Positions 1 to 6,417 of a stretch of 7,848 nt of DNA are shown in pieces. The position numbers and the translations under genes were made by a program. The DNA is from Phycisphaeraceae bacterium (GTDB lineage: Bacteria > Planctomycetota > Phycisphaerae > Phycisphaerales > Phycisphaeraceae): NCBI GenBank assembly GCA_016763955.1, contig JAESSU010000377.1, positions 1 through 7,848 of the forward strand. The letters are read 5' to 3'. Position 1 is the stretch's first letter; each line of letters begins with the position of its first letter. The notes below the pieces were generated by a model. The model saw nothing but the letters and a program-made list of their open reading frames with translations, was not told the DNA's origin and ran no database searches.

Positions 1-20
1 CCCCCCCCCCCCCGGAAGTT
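1..20. repeat. Poly-C tract joined to GGAAGTT (ACTTCCGG/poly-G repeat family)
   Basis: A run of 13 C is followed directly by GGAAGTT. Read on the minus strand this is AACTTCC plus a G-run, the same unit seen at 4050-4080 and, inverted, at 3965-3975. The left end may be cut by the window, so the true run length is unknown. A homopolymer at a sequence end can also be an assembly artefact, but recurrence of the same unit 4 kb away argues that the motif itself is genuine. Confidence 0.55.
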
Positions 21-57
21 AAGGCAAAGCCTTGGTGACAAGGTAACGTACTTGATG

Positions 58-73
58 TTCCGACTCCTCGGAA
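58..73. other. Perfect 6-bp hairpin with CTCC loop
   Basis: TTCCGA (58-63) and TCGGAA (68-73) form a perfect stem closing a four-base CTCC loop. The 3' arm overlaps CGGAAGTT (69-76), an exact copy of the CGGAAGTT at 13-20 next to the poly-C tract. There is no T-run after it, so it is not a simple intrinsic terminator on the + strand. Confidence 0.4.
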
Positions 74-186
74 GTTTCTCTTGGACGTTGGGTCAAGCCC
101 AATGCTGAGGCTCGGCGAAGCATGGGATTCCTCGATCCCCTTGGGTTCCCCGGGATTTTGTTTTGAAGTGTCTGCGACTTTCGAAA

Positions 187-213
187 ATTGCCTTGGATGT
201 AAACATTGCCTTG
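187..213. repeat. Direct repeat ATTGCCTTG, 18-base period
   Basis: The nonamer ATTGCCTTG occurs at 187-195 and again at 205-213, offset by exactly 18 bases (under two helical turns). It lies about 95-120 bases before the secDF start. It could be a pair of regulator-binding sites or a chance short duplication; nothing else identifies it. Confidence 0.4.
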
Positions 214-308
214 ATAGTGCCGGTTTGTTTTCGTGTCCGATTAAAGCGGGCCTAAACAAGCTGTCTGACAAAACTGATATTTTCCTTTTCTCTGGTTGAC
301 TTAATCCC

Positions 309-3300
309 ATGGATGATAAACTCCCAATCTGGAAGCCGATTCTAATTGTAGCCGTGATCGCACTTTGTGCTTTGATGCTCTACCCACCTCAACGCACGCT
401 TAAGCCCGGCTTGGATCTGGCTGGCGGCACGACGATGATTTATCAAGTCGATGTCCCTGAGGGGATGGAAGCTGCCAGTGCCGTGGATCAAGTTATTAGT
501 TCACTGCGTAAACGTGTGGACCCGCAAGGGATTCGCAACCTTATCTGGCGACGCTTAGCCGGTAACCGCTTTGAGATTCAAATGGCATTAGCCACTGAAC
601 ATACCAAGCAATTGCGTAAGGTTTATCAAAATCAACTCGAAGTTATCACCGCAGGCAATCTTTCTGCACGTCAAGTCGACCGCATCATCAAAATGGATTC
701 GCAAGTTCGTACCACTGAGTTAACCAAGCTCGCCAATGGTCATACGCAACTCGCTACGGACTTTAGCTTGCTCGCAGAAGCTTATGACTTGTATATCAAG
801 ACACAGCAGCCAGTCGATGATCTGGAAAAAATGATTTCGCAGATCCAGACCAACATTGACAAGCTATCTGCCGAGGCGCCCGAAGAACAGAAAACAGAAA
901 TGAATCAGCGGAAGATCAGTCTGATTGAGCAGATGATTGACGCTTCACGCAATTTTCGTCAGGCCAAATTAACCTATGAACAGGCGTTGGCTACGGCACT
1001 AACGAACAATGTTGATCCCTCTGAACTCCAGACGGTTCTCGCATTACCCAATGTCGTTAAGCGTGTGAGTAAACGCGATAAAGTGTCCACAGAAGATGCA
1101 ACCCTTTCACCGCGTGCTCGTGGGATCAAAGGGCTTAAAGAATCGGCTCACGGGCGAGTTGCAGAAATTCAAGCAGTCGCTGATGCCTATCTTGCTTATG
1201 AAGCTGTCAAAGGCCCATTGGATGACCCTGCGGATTTGATTAGCTTGTTGCGTGGCTCAGGTGTACTTGAATTCCGTATTGCACCAGACAGCCTGCCTGA
1301 CGCTGCGACTTATCGTAAGCAACTTGCGGAAAAAGGCCCACGTGCCGGCCGCGGCAAGCCCTACATTTGGATGGAAGTTGACCGTGATGAAAACGGCAAC
1401 ATTAGCTTTGCTGAAACATCGCGTTTGCGTGACAAACTTGAAGCTGATCCCATCGCTTATTTTACCAATAGCAATCTTGTGGGTGATGTTTATAACGGTG
1501 AATATTATCTGCTCTTGTCTAACACACCCGATACCTCGCTGACTCAAGCTCAGCATGGCTGGGAGCTAACACGATCATTCCCCGACCGGGATCAAAGCGG
1601 GTTCCCCGCGGTGAGCTTCAGACTTAACGCTGTGGGGGGGAGCCTCATGGCAGACCTCACAGGCAACAGCATCAATAAGCCTATGGCCATCTGCCTAGAC
1701 GGCCGAGTGATCTCTGCTCCACGGATTAATGATCGCATCCACGGCTCAGGTATCATCACCGGCGGATCAGGTGGTTTCTCGACCAACGAACTTAATTATC
1801 TCATCCGCACGCTTAATGCAGGTGCTCTGCAATCGCGCGTCAGTAAAAACCCCATCAGCATCAAGACCACCGGCCCACAATTAGGTCAAGACAATCTCAA
1901 TGCAGGTCTTAAAGCAGCGATTTTGTCACTGATCGTCGTGGCAATATTCATGATGGCCTACTACTTCCTAGGGGGTATCGTCACGGTGCTGGCATTGGTT
2001 GCCAACATGGTGATCATCCTCGGTGTCATGGCAATGCTTCGTGCAACCTTCACCCTCCCGGGTATCGCAGGCATCATCTTGACCATTGGTATGGCAGTCG
2101 ATGCCAACGTGTTGATCTTTGAACGTATTCGTGAAGAACTTGAAAGCGGCGAGATATTACTCGTCTCCGTTCGTCGTGGTTATGCCAAAGCATTAAGTAC
2201 GATTCTTGATGCTAACATCACGACGCTGATCACTTGTGTGGTTCTTTATCACACGGCGACTGCGGACATCAAGGGCTTTGCCTTGGTGCTAGGTATTGGT
2301 ATCGTGGCAACGCTGTTTACCGCATTGTTTTGCACTCGCGTGGTCTTTGAAATGTGGATCAGAATCTTCAAGCCCAAGAGTCTACCGATGCTGCCTACGG
2401 TTGTGCCGGCTATTCGCAGAATCCTTAGCCCACGGGTTAATTGGATTGGCAAGAAGGGCTTGTTCATCTCCGCCAGTGTGCTGATGATGGCCTTTGGTAT
2501 TGCCATGACAGCTAACCGTGGCAAAGAAATACTCGACATCGAATTCCGTTCTGGTACCGAAGTGAGCTTTGAACTAGCAAACGATCAGACGATGACACTT
2601 GAACAAGTGCGTGACCGTTTGACCGCTGTTGCGACAACAGACAATCTCCCACAGCTTTCGGGTGAACGAGTCCGTGTGGTCACCGTTGGCGAAGCTGATG
2701 GACATACCTCTAACGGCTTTAGTGTGCAGACGTTGATTCAGGATTCCACCTTGGTGAGCCGAGGGATTAAGAAAGCTTTTGCGGATGTGTTGGATCAGGA
2801 ACGCCCGCTGTCTTTTGCCAAAGTAGAGGCTCAGCGGATTGCTGATGCACCGGTCTTTATTGTCACACAGTCGAATCTCGGAAACGTCATTGACCATGCA
2901 GTTAGCGATGATGTGAGTAATTTCATCGGGGGCGTGGCCATCGTCTTAGATGACATTGATCCAGCTATTAGCGAAAAGGATTTGGAAGCTCGCATTAAAC
3001 GAATGCGTCTGCAACCTGCCTTTAAAAATCTGCCTTATCGCGAATTTGAAATTATTGGTTTGAACCTTGCCTCAACGACAGGCTCACAGCCGCTGTATAG
3101 TTCAGCAGTCGTGGTGGTTCGTGATGATGCAACGAACTATATCGACGAGCCAACATCCTTTACCGAAGATGCCACCGGTCTTGCAACGACCGAATGGAAG
3201 CTCGTGCGTGAAGCACTCACACGCGATACCTCACTAGGGAGCGTTTCAAGTTTCTCCAGTCAGGTCTCAAGCACGATGAAGTACAAGGCGATTCAAGCCA

Positions 3301-3848
3301 TGGCATTGTCTCTATTGGCAGTGGTCATCTACATCTGGCTACGATTCGGTAAGATTGCATACGGCTTGGCAGCCATTGTCGCATTGGTCCACGACGTGAC
3401 CATTACGCTGGGTTTACTAGCCATTAGTTATTATATTTACGACACTGCCTTTGGCACGGCACTTTTGTTAAGTGACTTTAAAGTCAACCTCGCAATCGTG
3501 GCTGCACTACTGACGATTGTCGGTTATTCACTCAATGACACCATCGTTGTGTTTGACCGTATCCGTGAAAACCGTGGTCGTCTAGCTCAAGCCACACCTC
3601 AGATTATTAATGACTCGATCAACCAGACGATTAGTCGAACGGTCATGACATCGATGACGACTTTACTGGCTGTGGGTGTCTTGTACATCTGGGGCGGTGA
3701 TGGTGTGCATGGCTTTGCGTTTGCGATGCTCATAGGTGTGCTCGTGGGTACTTACAGTTCGATTGCGATTGCTTCGCCGATCTTGCTCGTGGGTCGTAAA
3801 ATTGTGACCAAGATCGCCAAAAAGGGTGAAGTGGCGACTACCGAGTAA
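309..3848 (+). CDS. secDF: Fused protein translocase SecDF
   Basis: Inner-membrane RND-family subunit of the Sec export machine, which uses the proton gradient to pull preproteins across the membrane. SecD half: first membrane helix ~8-25, GLDLAGGT (34-41), SGVLEFRIAP (317-326), the VSFRL...LDGRVISAP region (435-471) and helices 2-6 (~534-682). The SecD helix 4 signature has Asp598 in GMAVDAN. SecF half begins near VNWIGKKG (710): helix 7 ~715-733, DIEFRSGTEV (743-752), helices 8-12 (~994-1165), with Asp1077 in YSLNDT and Arg1110 in SRTVMTS. By position these three residues match the proton-pathway Asp/Asp/Arg described for Thermus SecDF (inference). At 1179 residues it is much longer than typical fused SecDF (~735-850), because residues ~93-308 are inserted in the first SecD periplasmic domain and the SecF periplasmic domain is enlarged (~740-990). 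No Shine-Dalgarno precedes the ATG; the start fits just before helix 1. No yajC is visible upstream. Confidence 0.96.
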   Translation: MDDKLPIWKPILIVAVIALCALMLYPPQRTLKPGLDLAGGTTMIYQVDVPEGMEAASAVDQVISSLRKRVDPQGIRNLIWRRLAGNRFEIQMALATEHTKQLRKVYQNQLEVITAGNLSARQVDRIIKMDSQVRTTELTKLANGHTQLATDFSLLAEAYDLYIKTQQPVDDLEKMISQIQTNIDKLSAEAPEEQKTEMNQRKISLIEQMIDASRNFRQAKLTYEQALATALTNNVDPSELQTVLALPNVVKRVSKRDKVSTEDATLSPRARGIKGLKESAHGRVAEIQAVADAYLAYEAVKGPLDDPADLISLLRGSGVLEFRIAPDSLPDAATYRKQLAEKGPRAGRGKPYIWMEVDRDENGNISFAETSRLRDKLEADPIAYFTNSNLVGDVYNGEYYLLLSNTPDTSLTQAQHGWELTRSFPDRDQSGFPAVSFRLNAVGGSLMADLTGNSINKPMAICLDGRVISAPRINDRIHGSGIITGGSGGFSTNELNYLIRTLNAGALQSRVSKNPISIKTTGPQLGQDNLNAGLKAAILSLIVVAIFMMAYYFLGGIVTVLALVANMVIILGVMAMLRATFTLPGIAGIILTIGMAVDANVLIFERIREELESGEILLVSVRRGYAKALSTILDANITTLITCVVLYHTATADIKGFALVLGIGIVATLFTALFCTRVVFEMWIRIFKPKSLPMLPTVVPAIRRILSPRVNWIGKKGLFISASVLMMAFGIAMTANRGKEILDIEFRSGTEVSFELANDQTMTLEQVRDRLTAVATTDNLPQLSGERVRVVTVGEADGHTSNGFSVQTLIQDSTLVSRGIKKAFADVLDQERPLSFAKVEAQRIADAPVFIVTQSNLGNVIDHAVSDDVSNFIGGVAIVLDDIDPAISEKDLEARIKRMRLQPAFKNLPYREFEIIGLNLASTTGSQPLYSSAVVVVRDDATNYIDEPTSFTEDATGLATTEWKLVREALTRDTSLGSVSSFSSQVSSTMKYKAIQAMALSLLAVVIYIWLRFGKIAYGLAAIVALVHDVTITLGLLAISYYIYDTAFGTALLLSDFKVNLAIVAALLTIVGYSLNDTIVVFDRIRENRGRLAQATPQIINDSINQTISRTVMTSMTTLLAVGVLYIWGGDGVHGFAFAMLIGVLVGTYSSIAIASPILLVGRKIVTKIAKKGEVATTE

Positions 3849-3881
3849 CATACTGATCCATTGATAATTTGAGATTAATCC

Positions 3882-3915
3882 AACGGGATGACCCCACACG
3901 GTCATCCCGTTTTTT
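3882..3915 (+). terminator. Rho-independent terminator of secDF
   Basis: AACGGGATGACC (3882-3893) and GGTCATCCCGTT (3900-3911) form a perfect 12-bp stem around CCACAC, followed by a T-run through 3915. It starts 33 bases after the secDF stop. On the minus strand there is no T-run after the stem, so as an intrinsic terminator it serves mainly secDF, although the hairpin could also slow readthrough from the converging glycosyltransferase genes. Confidence 0.93.
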
Positions 3916-3937
3916 ATTGATCTGAATTAGAGCGTAT

Positions 3938-3980
3938 TGCATCTTGCGATGCACCAGCGACACACCCCCGGAAGTGTCGC
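3938..3980. repeat. Two adjacent hairpins, the second displaying CCCCCGGAAGT
   Basis: TGCATC/GATGCA (3938-3943 with 3948-3953, loop TTGC) is followed by GCGACAC/GTGTCGC (3957-3963 with 3974-3980). The loop of the second hairpin contains CCCCCGGAA, and the full unit CCCCCGGAAGT spans 3965-3975. That unit is the exact reverse complement of ACTTCCGGGGG at 4066-4076, so an alternative 11-bp long-range stem could form across the spacer. Confidence 0.5.
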
Positions 3981-4049
3981 AGCTATTTCCCGTAGTGATG
4001 CTGATCGTGATCCAATACTAATTAGTTGCCATGATGCACTCGATTTGAA

Positions 4050-4080
4050 ACTTCCGGGGTTTGGGACTTCCGGGGGGGGG
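4050..4080. repeat. Tandem ACTTCCGGGG repeat ending in a G9 tract
   Basis: ACTTCCGGGG occurs at 4050-4059 and again at 4066-4075, a 16-base period; the second copy extends into nine consecutive G (4072-4080). The G tract directly abuts the stop codon of the minus-strand glycosyltransferase (4081-4083). Together with the inverted copy at 3965-3975 and the poly-C copy at 1-20 it defines a small intergenic repeat family flanking secDF. Confidence 0.6.
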
Positions 4081-5136
4081 TTACCACCAAAGTAGTAGGC
4101 GGGCCAGTTTCCAGTACAGCGTGAAAATAGGGTTGGCAATCCCTTGCAGGGCCCAGTGTTTAAGTTCATTAGCTGGGATACTGGCTGTGAAAAAAGCTGT
4201 TAGTTTACGATCACTGATCACGCGCTGTGATTGCATTTGCTTGCGTTGAGCTTTGCGTTGTTTACGATCCGTTGGGCGGTAGCTTCGGAGTTTACAACGC
4301 AGTTGGCCTTGTGAGATTGCGTAGAGCAGCTGCCCGATTTCCATGAGTATTAATGCGGGCAGCAGGAGTAACAAAGTCGGCCAGCGATAGAACACCAGTA
4401 GCATCCACCAGCGATTGCGTTCTAGATGTTCATAGCTATTGAGTGTGGCACCATCCTGATATTGATGCAAGACATTTGCTTGAGGCAGAGTCCAATTTTC
4501 ATAGCCAAGAAGGCGAAGTTTCCAACCCAGCTGCGCATCTTCTAGATACATAAACAGGTCATCGGAAAAAAGGCCATGTGCTTCTAGTAAATCATAACGA
4601 AGCATGACGCTACAGCCGGAGGCAAAATCAATTTGTCGCGGTTGCGCAAGGTTTGGCTGGAGACTCTCTCGGTAGCCGGTCTTAATTCCAAAGCCAAGAT
4701 AGTGGCTTTGATTGCCTGCGGTGTTTAGTTTCGACGGATCGTCAAGGAGCATGATTGCAGGTTGGACTGCCCCAGCTTGCGGGTGGTCTTGCATAAAGGT
4801 GACTAATGGCAAAATGCTACTCTCACCTAGTTGAGCATCTTGATTAAGGAGCATGACAAATTGAACTTGGGGCAGATGCTCACGGATATATTGCCAGCCA
4901 AGATTATTGCCACCTGCAAACCCTAGATTCGTCGGACTTTTTACAAGGTGTACGTGTGGGTATTGCTTTTGGATGAGTAGCGATGTGTGATCTGGCGATG
5001 CGTTGTCAACCACGATGGGATGCAGTTGCAAAGGGGGCTTTGCTGCTTGCTTAATGGATTGCAGGCAGTCTTTAAGATAGCGCTCACCTTTGTAACTGAC
5101 GATGAGCAGGGCAACATGCACGGTCAAGTCAGTCAT
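4081..5136 (-). CDS. Family 2 glycosyltransferase, rhamnosyltransferase (WbbL)-like
   Basis: Predicted membrane-associated inverting glycosyltransferase that adds a sugar from a nucleotide-sugar donor to a growing glycan or lipid-linked acceptor; the sugar cannot be read from sequence. GT-A fold motifs in order: LIVSYKGERYL (11-21), VVDNAS (42-47), NLGFAGGNN (70-78), metal-binding-type NQD (98-100), FASGCSVMLR (171-180) and the catalytic-base type LEDAQLGWKLRLLGY (198-212, acidic pair Glu199-Asp200). A hydrophobic stretch (~246-276) suggests one or two membrane helices, followed by a strongly basic segment (~279-311) and a hydrophobic C-terminus ending LLLWW. Length 351 is slightly above the ~300 usual for this group because of the tail. 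It is the last gene of a three-gene unit, 5 bases after the DUF2304 stop. The ATG has no clear ribosome site, so coupling to upstream translation is likely. The stop codon touches a poly-G tract (poly-C on this strand). Confidence 0.88.
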   Translation of the reverse strand: MTDLTVHVALLIVSYKGERYLKDCLQSIKQAAKPPLQLHPIVVDNASPDHTSLLIQKQYPHVHLVKSPTNLGFAGGNNLGWQYIREHLPQVQFVMLLNQDAQLGESSILPLVTFMQDHPQAGAVQPAIMLLDDPSKLNTAGNQSHYLGFGIKTGYRESLQPNLAQPRQIDFASGCSVMLRYDLLEAHGLFSDDLFMYLEDAQLGWKLRLLGYENWTLPQANVLHQYQDGATLNSYEHLERNRWWMLLVFYRWPTLLLLLPALILMEIGQLLYAISQGQLRCKLRSYRPTDRKQRKAQRKQMQSQRVISDRKLTAFFTASIPANELKHWALQGIANPIFTLYWKLARLLLWW

Positions 5137-5141
5137 GGTTT

Positions 5142-5543
5142 TTAGTCGTGACTTTCAGTGGGAGATTGGGTGGGGGCGTGGGTGGAACCGGGGGGTGTTG
5201 GTGTTTGGGAATTCTTAGGTTCGAGTTTTTGATTGAGAATGCCGACCATTTGAGCAAGCGTGGTGATCTGACGTTGTTGGACACTGATGATGGAAAAGAG
5301 TTTAAGTAATAGCAAAATGGTGAACGCGCCTAGGATAAAAATCATCAGCGTGGGTTTTTCCATGTTCATTTGAGTCGATAGCCAGAGGATGCCATCGGGC
5401 CAATAGCTCATGGCAAGAAAGGGGATTCCCGTGATGGCAAATAGAATGACGTAGCGTTCTTGCAGGCGTAGTTTCCGGAGACTTTGTACGGAGAGTCCGA
5501 CTAAAAGGATGCCAAAACTAAAGAGCACAAGCGTGCGGATCAT
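5142..5543 (-). CDS. Small membrane protein, DUF2304 family
   Basis: Length of 133 residues and layout match the DUF2304 family: helix ~3-19, a basic turn (SLRKLRLQERY, 21-31), helix ~31-47, the conserved-looking WPDGILWLS (48-56), helix ~65-86, then a short possible coiled coil (~88-107) and a Pro/Thr/Ser-rich disordered tail (~110-133). The biochemical role of the family is not established. These proteins are often encoded beside DPM1-like glycosyltransferases, as here, so a helper or membrane-anchoring role in polyprenyl-phosphate sugar transfer is an inference. It lies between two family 2 glycosyltransferases with gaps of 12 and 5 bases, consistent with one transcript. It has the only clear Shine-Dalgarno among the starts in this window, overlapping the upstream stop codon. 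Confidence 0.82.
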   Translation of the reverse strand: MIRTLVLFSFGILLVGLSVQSLRKLRLQERYVILFAITGIPFLAMSYWPDGILWLSTQMNMEKPTLMIFILGAFTILLLLKLFSIISVQQRQITTLAQMVGILNQKLEPKNSQTPTPPGSTHAPTQSPTESHD

Positions 5544-5551
5544 GATAGAGT

Positions 5552-5557
5552 CTCCTT
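5552..5557 (-). promoter_or_regulatory. Shine-Dalgarno AAGGAG of the DUF2304 gene, overlapping upstream stop
   Basis: On the minus strand AAGGAG lies 8 bases before the ATG at 5543. Its first two bases are part of the TAA stop (5556-5558) of the preceding glycosyltransferase. A ribosome terminating there would sit at the next start, a standard layout for translational coupling. Confidence 0.75.
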
Positions 5558-6332
5558 AGTGTTTGCGGTGCGGCCAGGGATCACGCATTTTGTCGAGTAA
5601 GACTGCAATGACCACTTTGATGACATAAAATATGCCACGGAAAAAGGGAATACTGGTTTGGCCGGTATTGCGCTGCTCCATGTGGACTTGGACTTCTTCA
5701 ATGCGCATTTTTTCGTTTGTCAGTAGCACCAGTACTTCCGGTTCGGGATAGTCCGATGGATACCAGTGAGCATAGCAGTCGATGACTTTACGGTTGGCAA
5801 CACGAAAGCCACTTGTACAATCACTAAATCGTCTGCCGGTGAGCAGTTGAATCCATCGTCGCATAAGCTGAATGGCAAGCATTCGTAAAGGCGCTTGTTG
5901 GTAGTTGATGTTTTCTTTAAAACGTGAGCCGACGACTAGGTCACAATCATTTTCTAGCAAATAATCAATGAGCCTCGCAACTTCAGCAGGTGGATGTTGG
6001 CCATCACCATCGACCTGTACTGCCACGTCATAGCTGTAGTACTCTGCATACTTGTAGCCCGTTTGCATTGCCGCACCAATCCCCAGATTAAAAGGCAGGC
6101 GGATGACGGTCGCATAGGCAGGAACATGCTGATGCGTTCGATCCACCGAGCCATCATCAATCACCACGATATCAACTTGAGGTAGATGTTCGTGCAAGCC
6201 AGTCACCACCGAAGCAATTGCCCCAGACTCATTATAGGCGGGTACGATCACCAAACAGCGAGCAGGTGTCGAGTCTGCAAGTGTAAATCGGGATGGATTA
6301 AGCGTTGAGGGCATAAAAGGATCTCGATGCAT
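5556..6332 (-). CDS. Family 2 glycosyltransferase, DPM1/polyprenyl-phosphate sugar transferase-like
   Basis: Likely transfers a sugar from a nucleotide donor to a polyprenyl phosphate at the cytoplasmic face of the membrane, supplying a lipid-linked sugar for later glycan assembly; donor identity is unknown. Motifs: LVIVPAYNES (27-36), VVIDDGSVDRT (56-66), NLGIGAAMQTGY (82-93), VDGDGQHPP (107-115, metal-binding Asp108/Asp110), VVGSRF (133-138), DCTSGFR (171-177) and EVQVHMEQRNTGQTS (213-227). The C-terminal hydrophobic stretch (~229-247) is too short for the multi-helix anchor of larger relatives; the adjacent DUF2304 protein may supply it. Length 258 is normal for the short form. First gene of the unit. 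The first ATG (6332) lacks a ribosome site. An internal ATG at residue 7 (6314) follows GAGAT and would give MPSTLNPS; either start is possible because the conserved domain begins near residue 26. Confidence 0.9.
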   Translation of the reverse strand: MHRDPFMPSTLNPSRFTLADSTPARCLVIVPAYNESGAIASVVTGLHEHLPQVDIVVIDDGSVDRTHQHVPAYATVIRLPFNLGIGAAMQTGYKYAEYYSYDVAVQVDGDGQHPPAEVARLIDYLLENDCDLVVGSRFKENINYQQAPLRMLAIQLMRRWIQLLTGRRFSDCTSGFRVANRKVIDCYAHWYPSDYPEPEVLVLLTNEKMRIEEVQVHMEQRNTGQTSIPFFRGIFYVIKVVIAVLLDKMRDPWPHRKH

Positions 6333-6344
6333 ATCATACTAAAA

Positions 6345-6364
6345 AAAGTCCTAACGGTGACTTT
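6345..6364 (-). promoter_or_regulatory. Inverted repeat with T-run in leader of glycosyltransferase unit
   Basis: AAAGTC and GACTTT (6359-6364 and 6345-6350 on the minus strand) pair perfectly around an 8-base loop, and the transcript continues into a seven-T run (6341-6347, partly within the stem). The loop carries most of TCACCGTTA, which also occurs next to the -10 element. It could be a weak attenuator or a protein-binding palindrome. The stem is only six pairs and AT-rich, so termination efficiency would be low. Confidence 0.35.
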
Positions 6365-6417
6365 GATTCGATGATTACTGCTTAACTGTTGTAGGTTAAA
6401 AGCGTTTTGATTGAGCA

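Larger units (their letters stand above)
1..308. other. Gene-free region upstream of secDF with many short hairpins
   Basis: I find no convincing gene here. A TTG-started open frame at 81-299 exists but resembles no family I know. The sequence is rich in short inverted repeats: AAGGC/GCCTT (21-25 with 29-33), CCTTG/CAAGG around a GTGA loop (30-34 with 39-43, competing with the first), TTCCGA/TCGGAA around CTCC (58-63 with 68-73), TTGGG/CCCAA (88-92 with 98-102) and GGGAT/ATCCC (124-128 with 135-139). ATTGCCTTG occurs twice, 18 bases apart. The region could be an untranslated leader of secDF, a small RNA or the 3' flank of an upstream gene. I could not assign a promoter. Confidence 0.5.

Noticed and set aside
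14..140. Known structured RNA (SRP RNA, tRNA or a recognised riboswitch) before secDF
   Set aside because: I checked by eye for a tRNA cloverleaf and the conserved SRP loop and found neither; the hairpins do not match a riboswitch I can name.
81..299. TTG-started 72-codon frame with a CLGCKHC cysteine cluster ending 9 bases before secDF
   Set aside because: It has a rare start codon, no Shine-Dalgarno, no recognisable family and a composition matching the surrounding hairpin-rich non-coding DNA. The cysteine spacing comes partly from the repeated ATTGCCTTG. A real small protein is not excluded but is unsupported.
1252..2897. Open frames of 62-107 codons on both strands inside secDF
   Set aside because: They are alternate-frame shadows of a clearly conserved, continuous SecDF reading frame.
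1..4080. A transposon bounded by inverted poly-C-GGAAGT and ACTTCCGG-poly-G ends carrying secDF
   Set aside because: There is no transposase or target-site duplication, the cargo is a core housekeeping gene, and additional internal copies of the motif fit a dispersed intergenic repeat better.
3938..4080. CRISPR array or attachment site in the repeat-rich spacer
   Set aside because: Repeats are only 10-16 bases, few and in mixed orientation, with no regular spacers, cas gene, tRNA or integrase nearby.
3663..4169. Minus-strand open frames of 80 codons at 3663-3905 and 3927-4169
   Set aside because: They overlap secDF or the glycosyltransferase gene in other frames and read through the terminator or repeat DNA; they show no family resemblance.
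5731..5742. ACTTCCGG inside the DPM1-like glycosyltransferase gene as another member of the repeat family
   Set aside because: It lies in coding sequence, has no G-run, and an 8-base match is readily expected by chance.
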